From: a bacterium
GTDB lineage: Bacteria; Auribacterota; Auribacteria; Auribacterales; Auribacteraceae
NCBI GenBank assembly: GCA_024233545.1
Contig: JACKPL010000003.1
Coordinates: 62,001 to 126,000 of the forward strand
Reading direction: 5' to 3'
Length of the DNA stretch: 64,000 bases
Part shown: piece by piece, positions 26,742-35,761 of the stretch
Numbering within the stretch: position 1 is the first letter of the stretch
Layout of the letters: each line of letters opens with the position of its first letter
Notes under the pieces: generated by a model
Database searches by the model: none
What the model was told of the DNA's origin: nothing
The model's input: the letters and a program-made list of their open reading frames with translations, nothing else
Position numbers and translations under genes: made by a program

Positions 26742-28841
26742 TCAGAATTTAAACGTACATGACCCCCCGACTACAAAATTTCTGGCGATGCCATGAAAAT
26801 TAGTGAGGGGCTCGCGGTAATTTTTATTGAAAATATTTTCAACCGCCGCATGCACTTTAAATCCTTTGATATACGGTATATCGCAACCGACGCGAACATC
26901 CCATAATCCATATCCGGGAGTATGGAGGCTGCTATCGGCTATACGCTCATTGTCGTGAACGAATTCTCCTTCAACTTCGCAGAACAAGTTCCATAGTGTA
27001 TCTTGAGGTACTTGATAACGCACGCCGGTATGGACTTCTGCCGGTGTGATTGAATTGAGGAATACATCGGTGTCTTTGTCAAACCCTTCGGTGATTTCCA
27101 GTGTTGCGAAGGTTGAAATACCGTTCCATATATCAATTTCGATAAATCCTTCGAGCCCGTATATCTCCGCATCGGAAACATTGCGTGCTGTTGTGGTGCC
27201 GCCGGGAGGGCCGAATGGCCCAAACGGAAAAGTAACGTCTACATCAAGGTCGATGAAATCTTTGGCGTCTATATAGAAGAAAACCAGTTCGGCTTGTATC
27301 CTGTCGTGGTCGAGGCGTGCTCCTGCTTCCATACTTTTTGCCTTTTCAGGCCTTAAGTCGGGATTGGGAACAAATGTATTAAAGGCAAAATGGGTGCCGG
27401 TTGTGTATAATTCCAGCAAACTGGGCGATCGGAATCCATGTCCGTAATTTGCAAATAGGCTGAATTCGTCAGTAACTTTAAGTACCGTAGCGATTTTCGG
27501 ATTGAACCGGCCTTCTTCATTTTCGTCTTCGCCGGATGCCTGAGAGCGGTATTTATCCCAGCGAACGCCGGGGATAATGCTTAACCTGCCGTCAAAAAAA
27601 GTAATCTCATTTTGGATATATACACCGAGGCTTTCAAAGTCGCCGGCGGGAAAACTGCCCAGCGGCGCACTGCCGGAACCGCTGGCAGTGCGGTTGCCTT
27701 CTGCGCTGTCTTGATAATATTCTATTCCGTATGTCAGGAGGTTCTCTATACCCGCTAATTCGAAAGCGCTGGTATTTTTAAATTCGAGGCCGTAGGTATC
27801 AATGTCGCGGTCGTCTTTGATACCTTCCGAGGAGCGGTCATGTTGTATTTCAGTTAATTGGTAATAGAAATTCCCTTTGAAATCGGCAAATAACCCGTAA
27901 CCTTCGGCATGGGATAGTTCCAAGTTTAAAAGGTTGCGGCGTGTTGTCCGGTCGGTAAGAGTATTGGAAGTACTCAACGCGGTTGAGGGGTTGACGGGAA
28001 CAATCGATTTTTCGTCATACAACGTGTTGCTGATAGTAAATTTGGTTATATCCGACGGGTTGAAAACAATTTTTGAAAATAAATTGTTGCCGGATTGTTC
28101 CGAATCGCGCAGGCGGTCGCCGTTGCTTAATTTGATGCTGTCGCCGGTATCCCAATAGGTATATGAAATAAGGTATTCCAGATAGTCGGTGATAGTGCCG
28201 AAGATTCGTTCGGTCTGGCGGAATTCCTGATTGGCTGAATTGAAAAGAGTCCGCGTCCCGATGCCGAAGGTTTCGTTGTCGATAAGCATGTCGCTCGGGT
28301 CTTTGGTAATAATATTGATTACCCCGCCGATGGCATCGGAGCCATAGAGCGCTGACGCCGAACCGCGCAGAACCTCAATACGCTCTATGTCGTCGATATT
28401 GAGGAATAACCGTCCTTGATGGCCGCTGAAGAAATTCATGCGTGAATCATCCTGCCGGATTTGAACGCGCCTGCCGCCCAAACCGCGAATGGTAGGCGAT
28501 TGTCCAACTTGACGAGGCCCGGAGTTTATTTGCACACCGGGAATATCTTCCAGAATATCGCCGACATCTTTTGCGCCTTTTGAGAATATTTCCTCAGAGG
28601 TTGCCACGCCGACTGATTGCGGCGAATCAAGCAATGCACGGCGGGTTTTTGTGCCGGCGTACACAACTGTTCCAAGATCGTACCGTCCGATGTTTGCAGG
28701 CAATGGCGGTGCGGGTGTTTGCTCATTTTTCGATTCGGCATTTTCCGCAAAGAGCGGTTGATAAGAAAATGCCGTCAATGCCATTGCTATTAGAGCAACC
28801 AACTTCTTGTGAGCGGTGCAGTTAGATGTTACTGTATTCAC
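26742..28841 (-). CDS. hmuR: TonB-dependent outer-membrane receptor, heme-receptor type
   Basis: A 699-aa precursor: signal peptide (residues ~1-32), a TonB-box-like GTVVYAG, a plug domain (RGLGGRRVQIRQDD, IERIEVLRGSASALYGSDAIGG), and a 22-strand barrel ending in Phe (SCTFKF). A barrel loop reads FRSPSLLELYTTGTHF followed closely by NPDLRPEK. Known heme/hemoglobin receptors of the HmuR/HemR class carry FRAP and NPNL boxes with a heme-ligand His between them, so the FRSP-His-NPDL arrangement supports heme as substrate. The neighbours (a CobN-like chelatase upstream; exbB-exbD-tonB downstream) fit the Bacteroidetes hmu gene order. No separate HmuY hemophore was found. Confidence 0.85.
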   Translation of the reverse strand: MNTVTSNCTAHKKLVALIAMALTAFSYQPLFAENAESKNEQTPAPPLPANIGRYDLGTVVYAGTKTRRALLDSPQSVGVATSEEIFSKGAKDVGDILEDIPGVQINSGPRQVGQSPTIRGLGGRRVQIRQDDSRMNFFSGHQGRLFLNIDDIERIEVLRGSASALYGSDAIGGVINIITKDPSDMLIDNETFGIGTRTLFNSANQEFRQTERIFGTITDYLEYLISYTYWDTGDSIKLSNGDRLRDSEQSGNNLFSKIVFNPSDITKFTISNTLYDEKSIVPVNPSTALSTSNTLTDRTTRRNLLNLELSHAEGYGLFADFKGNFYYQLTEIQHDRSSEGIKDDRDIDTYGLEFKNTSAFELAGIENLLTYGIEYYQDSAEGNRTASGSGSAPLGSFPAGDFESLGVYIQNEITFFDGRLSIIPGVRWDKYRSQASGEDENEEGRFNPKIATVLKVTDEFSLFANYGHGFRSPSLLELYTTGTHFAFNTFVPNPDLRPEKAKSMEAGARLDHDRIQAELVFFYIDAKDFIDLDVDVTFPFGPFGPPGGTTTARNVSDAEIYGLEGFIEIDIWNGISTFATLEITEGFDKDTDVFLNSITPAEVHTGVRYQVPQDTLWNLFCEVEGEFVHDNERIADSSLHTPGYGLWDVRVGCDIPYIKGFKVHAAVENIFNKNYREPLTNFHGIARNFVVGGSCTFKF

Positions 28842-28844
28842 TGA

Positions 28845-29084
28845 CTATAATCCTCCATCACGAACAACGCCGGTTGACCGGTAGAGCGCGTGTTTTCTGC
28901 TGTTGATGCAAACTCCACAAATATGGTCGTTTTGGATGTTAAACCGTTTCTTTTCATTCTTTTCCAACTGAACAACCGTTCCGTTATGAATTTTTATAAT
29001 CACTTCGCCGAATGAGATTGTTTCTATCGCACTGATAATTTCATCAAGGATGCAAGGCGCTATTTTTTCTTTGTGTATGCTCAT
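28845..29084 (-). CDS. Small DUF2292/YezD-like protein
   Basis: A 79-aa protein whose centre, ISFGEVIIKIHNGTVVQLEKNEKKRF, matches the short two-strand pattern of the DUF2292/YezD family (GS/GEVxIxIxdGkvvqIek). The C-terminal third adds a CGVC pair that could bind metal or be a redox site. Its start codon overlaps the stop of the CobN-like gene (TAATG) and its end is three bases before the receptor start, so it is firmly inside the operon. Its role is unknown; related small proteins often accompany iron or sulfur uptake genes. Confidence 0.65.
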   Translation of the reverse strand: MSIHKEKIAPCILDEIISAIETISFGEVIIKIHNGTVVQLEKNEKKRFNIQNDHICGVCINSRKHALYRSTGVVRDGGL

Positions 29085-32000
29085 TATGCGGTTAGCCTCC
29101 TGCGGCGTATTCCTAAAATAACTGTTATGATGAATACACAGATTATACCTAACACTATCAATGCGGCGGATAAACTGTCCTTAATCATTTCTTTTACTTT
29201 TTCAACAGTGACGGTTTCTTCTTTTAATGTCATGCCTTCCTGTTGCTGAGAAGCGGAGGAAAACGTAGTTTCGTTGATTTTCTCTGTATACTGCTGAGCT
29301 AGGGTAGGATCGGCAATGTTTGCGATCATTTGCTGAAGTTTGATATTGTCGCAGACAAACCCACTGCACCCTGCTTGGTATTCGCTGACAAGAGAAGTAT
29401 GCAGATTTGCGATAGTTTTAATCATTTCCTCCGATGGTTTCCAGTATCCTTTGCGTACTGTTTCGAGCATAACCGCTGTCATTTCCTGCAAGGCATAGGG
29501 ATTAACGTCCTTAAACCGGTCGATAATATTGAGCTCATGAATATCATCGATGTATACGTCATACAGAGTATTCCACAGCGCTTCATCGACTGCCGATGGT
29601 TTCATCACGTTCCATCCGAAAGTATTGCGGAATGTTTCAGCGAATTCTTCTGCGCCCGAGGCGCCTTCTTTGAGCATTTCGTCGATGAAAACAGGATTGT
29701 AAATAGTGGAACGCGCTTCGATCCAAATTGCTTGGGTTACTCCCTGTACCGTTGCGTTATATTTGTTGCGCAGGTCGCTGAAATATGATGCAGGGTCATT
29801 GCCGGTAACCGAACGTATTGCGGCATTAAGCCCGCCCATAAATTCATAGGTATGGTCGAGCGACAAGGGGCCGGTCATGTTGCTCGAACGAGGGTGCATG
29901 ACGGTGTCAGTATGCTGAAGAGCGGCTTCAAACATACCCGGCGCGTAAACGCTCCAGCGGCCTTTAGTGTACATTGCGCCCATATTTTCTATGTATTGTG
30001 TAGCGATTTGGCTGTCGTTTTCCCATGCGTCGCCGTCTTCAACCAGCGGCATAATGCCGGTGCCGTATTGCCCGTTGATGCCGCCGAACACTCGAACGGT
30101 AGAAAAGGTGCGGGCTTCTTCGGGAGAAAACCCTTTTTGTTTGAGCACTTTTTCTGCGGCACCGGTTCCTCTGCGCACATAGTTTGGAAATGATTCCGTT
30201 CCCTGTGCTTCTGAGGCAATCCGAATAGCTTTTTCGATCAGGTAAATGCGCGATGCGGCAAGGTCGCGGAATTGCCCTGATGTTTGGACAAACACGTCGA
30301 TGCGCGGCCTGCCGAGAGTTTCTGTAGGAATAAGCCTTACATCATATACCCTGCCGCGAGAGTTCCATACCGGTTCAACGCCCAGCAGATAGAGTATCTG
30401 AGCAATATTAACTCCCTCGCCGCGTATAAATTCGCCGCCCCACAGGCTGAATGCCACTTTTTCAGGGTAATTCCCTTTAGAATACAGCGATGATTCAAAA
30501 AGTTGCCCGACGAGTTTCTGTGCCGTTTTCCATGCTTCTTTTGTCGGAGTTCGTTCGGCATCGATGGAATAGATATTTTTACCGGTTGGAATAGCCGACG
30601 GGTTGATAATGGCGTCGCCGCCGGATGAAGGAGCAGTATATCCGCCGTTAAGTCCGTTCAACAACGCTTGAAGCTCCATCGCCGCTGAGCCCTGCAAATC
30701 GGCAACATATTGCTTTACCGATCGTAATGCGTCGCGATAGGTGCGGATTGCTTGTGCGCGTTCTGCTTCTTTTCCGCGTATTTCTGCAATGCGAGCCCGA
30801 GCGCCATTGATTGTATTTTTAATAAAACTGGTAGCTTGATCGCTTCTTAAAATTGCGCCGACGGCTTTTGCGTTGCCCGTGCCGGTTTGCGTTATCGCAT
30901 CGGCAAGAGCGGTATTCCCGATGTAAGATTCCAAATGTCCGGCAAATGTTTCCAGTGTTTGCGTATCCCATTGGTTCAAAGCAGTTTTAAGTTTTTCCGG
31001 CTGTTGCGTAAGGAAAAGATCGGAAGTGTAGGGTTCTGAAAGTAATTGTGCCGTCAGTTCACGTTCTTTCTGTTGTTTTTCTGCTTGTATGCGTGCCTCG
31101 AAATGTGTGTCTTTAAGAAGTTCAAAAGTATATTCCCGTGCCTGTGTATTCTGCATTGTTTCAAGAAGGCTCATCATATCAGGCTGGACGAGCAAATCGA
31201 TCTGCTTTTTCATTGCCGGTATCAATTGAGCAATTTTTTGTGTTTTGTCGCGGGTAACCGGATCGAGTAGCGCGGAACTTTTATTGAATTTTGTTTCATT
31301 TTGCATTTCAAGTACGGCTTTTTTCTTTTCAGGGTCGGATGCGATGGCGAGAACCAGCGATGCAACGTGTTCTTTCTGAAATGGTTGTTCTGCTTGTGCT
31401 TGCTTCTCGTTGCCTGTCCCGAGCTGAAACATGCTTAACAGCCATTCTTCTTCAGACAATGTTTTGTTTTCTTGTTCCCATTTTTCAAGGAACGCTGAGT
31501 CTGCCGGATCGATCAACGAATCGGGTTGTGCCGTGCCTTGGAGAATTGCATTCAGGTATTCGCGGGCGTGTGTCCCATATAGAGCGTTAAACTCATGGGC
31601 GTTCTCATAGGCCGCATCAGTGGTTTTCCCTGTGAGGATGTCCATGGCGGCCATGCTGTACATAACCGGGTCAAGTGCCATGAGCAAGGCAGTTTCGTAT
31701 ATATCAGTTTGATCATATGGTGTGCCGAATGTATGGAAGCCTCGTATGACTTTTTCCGCTTCAACGGCATGAATATGATTATGCAGTTTCATGATCCCTT
31801 CTTCAGAAAACCGTAAGTATTGTGATGAGAGAATACCGGACGCTTCGGCAACGGTTTTATTGGCGGAAATGTATTCCAGCAGATTTTTTTCAGATTGAAA
31901 CTGCTGTTCGGCGGCCGGCGCATTAACGACGCTTTGTTGCAATGCTGTTAGCTGAGCATCAGGAATAGTTCGGCTGTATTCTGTTATTCTCTCAACCCCT

Positions 32001-33988
32001 TCTTGAGTTAAACGCGTAAAACGGCGGTCAATGAGTGACAAGTCGATATGAACGTCAGTTTTAATTGCCAGATCGAACAGAGATTTTTCATGTTCTTCTT
32101 TGAGCATTTTGTCTTCAACATTCAAAAGCGCATGAAGCTTGTCGTGCAGAAGAGAAAAATCACCGTATAGTTCTGTTTTCATAAACGGCGGCGTGAGATG
32201 CGAAATCATGGTTGCATATATTCTTCGTTTTGCCATCATTGCTTCGCCGACATTATTTATCACATAGACATAGTGGTGCGGTATGTCGCCGATGAGGTTA
32301 TCAGCCCAATCATAATGAGAGAGCGCAACTTGTTTGCCGGGAGTAAACTCAAGGCTTCCATGTGTGCCGAAATGGATGATGGCATCGGCATTAAAACGGT
32401 GCCTGCTCCAGAGATATGACGCTATATAGGTGTGAGTTGCGGCTTTATTTGCTCCATGGAGAAGATTGTATTCGTTTTCGCCATATGCCGGCGGCAGAAT
32501 GGGCAACAGGACAACATTGCCGAATTGAACACGAGGGATAGCAAGGTATTGTGCACCGTTGCGCGTCACATTCAGGTATTTCCCGGGAGGCGGCCCGTAG
32601 GTGTCGATTACCTCATTGAGGCGTTCTGCAGGGATATCGCTGTAAAACCATTGTTTGTATTCATCAACGGTAATGAGTTCAGGATTCCCTTCGTTGATAA
32701 ATTTTTCGATAGTGCCTTGTGCATAAATGCCCAATACCGGCCCTTCTTTGTTTATCCGTGCGGAAAATTCTTCGGCGGTTTGCGGCAGTTCGCCGGTAGT
32801 ATAACCGGCATCTTTGAGCGATCGAAGCACGTTGAGCAGTGAATCGGCAACGTTCATGCCTCCGGCAACAAGCGAATTGAGCCCCGGCGCTTTGATATAA
32901 TAAATTGCCACTTTTTTTTCTGCGTTGGGTTTGGTTTGCAGTGTCAACCAGTTATGAACCAATGAAACACATTTTTCCAGCCGGTCGGTAATGGCTTTAA
33001 ATACATATAATCCGTTTTCATTTTTAAACTGAGCGGTGAGTACCCGCGGGTTCGTGGATCCGTCGAGTTCGGGAACCACGATGTTTTGCCCCATTTCGCC
33101 TCCTATCATTCCGCGCTGGTCAGCCATCCAATCTTCGTAGGGAACGAGAATATTCAGCGGTGCTATCAAAGGAATGTTTTGCTCTTTGAGCCATGCTACC
33201 GCTTCATCTCCTCTGCCGATTGCTAAACGGCCGTGTGGAAAATAGATAACAAGATTTGGATTTATCTCCTTAAGAAAATCAAGCCGTTTCAAAAAACCGT
33301 CTATGGGATATACGTTGATCTCCTTGTTTTCTAGCGCGGAAATCAATGCGTCAATATGTTCGCGGTTTGAGTTGCGCGGACCGGCGGTGGATGTGATAAC
33401 CGCGACGCGCGGGGCATTTTCTTTATATAATCCGCTCTGCACATAAAATTGCTGGTATTGTTCATATGATTCAAAATAGTTCTCGTCACTGATGTGAAAA
33501 AAGGTGTCGTCGGGGATTGTGTGCGGTTCGCTAACGGTACTGGTAAACAGTTTTTTCCCATCGAGTGTGCGGCGTGTATAATTGAGAAGGTTTTTATAAT
33601 TCTTTAATCCGCCGTACGACAAATAGTTTTTTACCGATTTCAGCTGATTGCCGGTTAAACTGGTTATGTCATTCTCATCGCTTGTTGCGGCGTGAGAGTA
33701 AACCGGCACCCCATTTTTTATGGCATTTTTTATATGTCCGCGCTGTTCTTCCGATAACGTTTTCCCATGAGCAAAAATGTACACTGCATCGAACCGTTTC
33801 ACCGAGTGCAGTTTATCTAAAGGAATACTTGATAACCGTATAAAAGGGTTTGTGTTGGCTTGTAAAAATTTTGCGTATTGGTAATCGGCAAAATTCACCA
33901 ATGCAATCCGTGTTGGGGCGAGGTATTTCTCATAGCCAATCCAACAGGCGAATATAAGAAGGCTAATAAGCAAGATTTTCTTTTTCAA
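29084..33988 (-). CDS. hmuS: Membrane-anchored CobN-like chelatase, HmuS type (putative periplasmic heme dechelatase)
   Basis: A 1634-aa member of the CobN/BchH large-subunit chelatase family. Core motifs: HFGTHGSLEFTPGKQVAL near residues 541-558, NNVGEAMMAKRRIYA soon after, then GRPRIDVFVQTSGQFRD and SSNMTGPLSLDHTYEFMGGL in the C-terminal half. Unlike soluble CobN it has an N-terminal membrane anchor (LLISLLIFACWIGYE) and a second TM near 1603-1623 followed by RRRR, which puts the catalytic bulk in the periplasm. It is ~350 residues longer than typical CobN, with a charged helical insertion around residues 850-1130. No CobS/CobT ATPase partners are nearby. Known HmuS proteins remove iron from heme; the receptor and iron importer next door favour that over cobalt insertion. 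Confidence 0.85.
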   Translation of the reverse strand: MKKKILLISLLIFACWIGYEKYLAPTRIALVNFADYQYAKFLQANTNPFIRLSSIPLDKLHSVKRFDAVYIFAHGKTLSEEQRGHIKNAIKNGVPVYSHAATSDENDITSLTGNQLKSVKNYLSYGGLKNYKNLLNYTRRTLDGKKLFTSTVSEPHTIPDDTFFHISDENYFESYEQYQQFYVQSGLYKENAPRVAVITSTAGPRNSNREHIDALISALENKEINVYPIDGFLKRLDFLKEINPNLVIYFPHGRLAIGRGDEAVAWLKEQNIPLIAPLNILVPYEDWMADQRGMIGGEMGQNIVVPELDGSTNPRVLTAQFKNENGLYVFKAITDRLEKCVSLVHNWLTLQTKPNAEKKVAIYYIKAPGLNSLVAGGMNVADSLLNVLRSLKDAGYTTGELPQTAEEFSARINKEGPVLGIYAQGTIEKFINEGNPELITVDEYKQWFYSDIPAERLNEVIDTYGPPPGKYLNVTRNGAQYLAIPRVQFGNVVLLPILPPAYGENEYNLLHGANKAATHTYIASYLWSRHRFNADAIIHFGTHGSLEFTPGKQVALSHYDWADNLIGDIPHHYVYVINNVGEAMMAKRRIYATMISHLTPPFMKTELYGDFSLLHDKLHALLNVEDKMLKEEHEKSLFDLAIKTDVHIDLSLIDRRFTRLTQEGVERITEYSRTIPDAQLTALQQSVVNAPAAEQQFQSEKNLLEYISANKTVAEASGILSSQYLRFSEEGIMKLHNHIHAVEAEKVIRGFHTFGTPYDQTDIYETALLMALDPVMYSMAAMDILTGKTTDAAYENAHEFNALYGTHAREYLNAILQGTAQPDSLIDPADSAFLEKWEQENKTLSEEEWLLSMFQLGTGNEKQAQAEQPFQKEHVASLVLAIASDPEKKKAVLEMQNETKFNKSSALLDPVTRDKTQKIAQLIPAMKKQIDLLVQPDMMSLLETMQNTQAREYTFELLKDTHFEARIQAEKQQKERELTAQLLSEPYTSDLFLTQQPEKLKTALNQWDTQTLETFAGHLESYIGNTALADAITQTGTGNAKAVGAILRSDQATSFIKNTINGARARIAEIRGKEAERAQAIRTYRDALRSVKQYVADLQGSAAMELQALLNGLNGGYTAPSSGGDAIINPSAIPTGKNIYSIDAERTPTKEAWKTAQKLVGQLFESSLYSKGNYPEKVAFSLWGGEFIRGEGVNIAQILYLLGVEPVWNSRGRVYDVRLIPTETLGRPRIDVFVQTSGQFRDLAASRIYLIEKAIRIASEAQGTESFPNYVRRGTGAAEKVLKQKGFSPEEARTFSTVRVFGGINGQYGTGIMPLVEDGDAWENDSQIATQYIENMGAMYTKGRWSVYAPGMFEAALQHTDTVMHPRSSNMTGPLSLDHTYEFMGGLNAAIRSVTGNDPASYFSDLRNKYNATVQGVTQAIWIEARSTIYNPVFIDEMLKEGASGAEEFAETFRNTFGWNVMKPSAVDEALWNTLYDVYIDDIHELNIIDRFKDVNPYALQEMTAVMLETVRKGYWKPSEEMIKTIANLHTSLVSEYQAGCSGFVCDNIKLQQMIANIADPTLAQQYTEKINETTFSSASQQQEGMTLKEETVTVEKVKEMIKDSLSAALIVLGIICVFIITVILGIRRRRLTA

Positions 33989-34010
33989 TGGATTATACTC
34001 CTTAGTTGTG

Positions 34011-34343
34011 TTATTCGGGGATATAAATTATTTCACCATTTTCCAGCTGATACGCAGTGCCGACTTTTTTTCCCCTGCCGCGCCCCGTTCCTTCGGCGGC
34101 TTTATATTTCGTGATCTTTTCCCCTCGTTTCATAATAATTTCCATATCATCTTTACCGGGATTTTTTACCATCGTCATTTCATCGTGAGTGAAAAGTTCT
34201 GTTAAGTTCAAATGTGTAACGAGAGCGACCATCAAAGCGACGGCGAAAACCATGCCTAGATCGAATAGGTTAGCCATACCTGCTAAGGGATCATTGTCGA
34301 ATTCGTCTGTCAGTATTAAATGATGTTTGCTGTAGTTTCGCAT
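34011..34343 (-). CDS. hmuV: DUF2149 membrane protein, HmuV-like
   Basis: A 110-aa protein with DPLAGMANLFDLGMVFAVAL, the DUF2149 signature, and one TM helix (residues ~26-45) followed by a soluble, basic C-terminal part (GRGRGKK). The Asp at the start of the helix (LFDLG) is placed like the proton-conducting Asp of ExbD, and the topology is the same, so it may be the ExbD-like half of a second motor with the upstream TolQ-like protein. It overlaps that gene by 28 bases and ends 22 bases before hmuS. In Bacteroidetes hmu operons a DUF2149 protein sits beside HmuS in the same way. Confidence 0.8.
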   Translation of the reverse strand: MRNYSKHHLILTDEFDNDPLAGMANLFDLGMVFAVALMVALVTHLNLTELFTHDEMTMVKNPGKDDMEIIMKRGEKITKYKAAEGTGRGRGKKVGTAYQLENGEIIYIPE

Positions 34344-34942
34344 GTCTTTCCTATTTCGTGTTGAGCAAGTTGCAGGATATAGCGCAAATGTGAAATATCT
34401 TCAACAAACCATCGCTTTTTTATCAAATGGGTAATGAATCCGACTGCGCCGACAAAAATCCCTACGACTGTGGTAGAGAAGGCTACCTGCATATTAACCG
34501 CCATCGATGCGATGTTGCCCACCGCCAATCCGACAAGAGCTGGCCCCATGGGTATCAGTGTTCCCATCAATCCGAGCATAGGGCCGAGCCGGACAAGCGT
34601 TTGGGACGATTCAAGCGATTTTGCGCCGGCTATCTCATAATCATCGATGATTTTATCTGCGTGCGGTGATTGCCAGCGGACACGTTTCATGTTTGCCAGC
34701 GGCAGAGATAAGTGGTTTTCTGCTGAGAGCTCAGATTCGAAAACAATTGATTGTACCGGTGTATGCCGGAGTGTTTCCAGCAGGTCGGAAAATTTTTTCC
34801 CGTTCGAAAGGCGATGCATATAAATTCCGTAAAATGAACCTGCCATAAATAATGCCCAAATGAAACACCACAATAGCGCAATGATGACTGGAATAAGGAG
34901 TCCGGAAGAAATCCAAAACAAACTGTTTGTTAATATGCTCAT
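34316..34942 (-). CDS. hmuU: MotA/TolQ/ExbB-type proton channel protein, HmuU-like
   Basis: A 208-aa three-helix protein. TM1 is near residues 10-38. The second and third helices, in the C-terminal half, include LVRLGPMLGLMGTLIPMGPAL, the ExbB/TolQ signature region. It is distinct in sequence from the ExbB encoded downstream at 25904-26593. It overlaps the genes on both sides (4 and 28 bases), so it is co-translated with the polytopic protein and DUF2149. HmuU of known hmu operons is the same type. It probably powers or regulates HmuS rather than the outer-membrane receptor. Confidence 0.85.
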   Translation of the reverse strand: MSILTNSLFWISSGLLIPVIIALLWCFIWALFMAGSFYGIYMHRLSNGKKFSDLLETLRHTPVQSIVFESELSAENHLSLPLANMKRVRWQSPHADKIIDDYEIAGAKSLESSQTLVRLGPMLGLMGTLIPMGPALVGLAVGNIASMAVNMQVAFSTTVVGIFVGAVGFITHLIKKRWFVEDISHLRYILQLAQHEIGKTCETTANII

Positions 34943-35625
34943 TCTGTCCCCTTCGATTGTTTATAGGCTGTTATAAGATATCCTGTGCCGGCGATTACTC
35001 CCATGCCGAACAGTAGTAATACAGTATTGAAAAGGCTTGTCTGCGTGGAAATGTTCACCATAGGCAATCCACTTATTACCATAGGGGAAAACATTGCAAT
35101 GAGCATCTGAGCGAAAACGATAAGCGCTTTCAATTCCACTCGCCATTCCCAGCGGGGCAGAAGGTGTTTGAACAACCATGCTCCACCGAAAAGAAGGATA
35201 AACAGCCCGAAAGAGATAAAAAAAGAAATAAACGAATACGAGTATCCTTGGATTAGGTTGAACATCATGGTTTGAGCGCATAAAATTCCCAAAAGAAAAA
35301 TTCCGGAAGGAAATAAGCTTAAATACTCTATTCGCCGTGATTTGGCCTGCAGGCATCGGGTGTGTATCAAAGCGAATGCCGTTGCCATTACGACAATTGC
35401 CTCACCTATTTGATAAGCACAGAATCCCGTTATCATTTCGTAATTCATAAACCATTGGTGTAACAGCCTCAGGCGTATCCTTGCTGAAAGAAACGCAAAT
35501 GAAAAGTTAAAAATAGAAATCCCTAAACACATCAGAAAATGCCCTCTTGTTGTTTTTGTCAGGGAAATATTTATGAGGGTATGAATAAGCCCTACAATAA
35601 TGAGTGCCGTAAATAATAACCACAT
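34939..35625 (-). CDS. hmuT: Polytopic membrane protein, HmuT-like, first gene of the heme/iron operon
   Basis: A 228-aa protein with about six TM segments (for example MWLLFTALIIVGLIHTLI, TAFALIHTRC, FISFFISFGLFILLFGGAWL, LLLFGMGVIAGTGYLI). No enzyme motif was recognised. Its place directly before TolQ-like and DUF2149 genes and a CobN-like gene matches the HmuT slot of Bacteroidetes hmuYRSTUV loci, although gene order there differs. Several His and Met residues lie in or near the helices and could handle heme or metal; that is inference. Start at ATG 35625, about 32 bases below a good promoter. Confidence 0.6.
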   Translation of the reverse strand: MWLLFTALIIVGLIHTLINISLTKTTRGHFLMCLGISIFNFSFAFLSARIRLRLLHQWFMNYEMITGFCAYQIGEAIVVMATAFALIHTRCLQAKSRRIEYLSLFPSGIFLLGILCAQTMMFNLIQGYSYSFISFFISFGLFILLFGGAWLFKHLLPRWEWRVELKALIVFAQMLIAMFSPMVISGLPMVNISTQTSLFNTVLLLFGMGVIAGTGYLITAYKQSKGTE

Positions 35626-35663
35626 GTCCTTGCCTAAAAAGGAAATTTATAAAAAACAAATTA

Positions 35664-35692
35664 GATATATCAAACATTATTGGTCTAGTCAA
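35664..35692 (-). promoter_or_regulatory. Sigma-70-type promoter of the heme/iron operon
   Basis: On the minus strand TTGACT (35692-35687) and TATATC (35669-35664) are separated by exactly 17 bases. The predicted transcription start is near 35657, about 32 bases before the first start codon. The spacer and flanks are AT-rich, as expected where an iron regulator might bind, but no confident Fur box was found. Confidence 0.55.
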
Positions 35693-35761
35693 ATAATATT
35701 TATCTATACATAGTTTTTTTGAGAGGATGAATAGCTTTTAAAAAAACCTTTATTCAACTAT

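Noticed and set aside
29084..33988. Cobaltochelatase CobN of aerobic cobalamin synthesis
   Set aside because: No CobS/CobT or other cobalamin genes are nearby. The protein is membrane-anchored at both ends and sits among heme-receptor and iron-transport genes.
35640..35760. Fur box at the heme operon promoter
   Set aside because: The region is AT-rich, but no 19-base palindrome close to the Fur consensus could be aligned.
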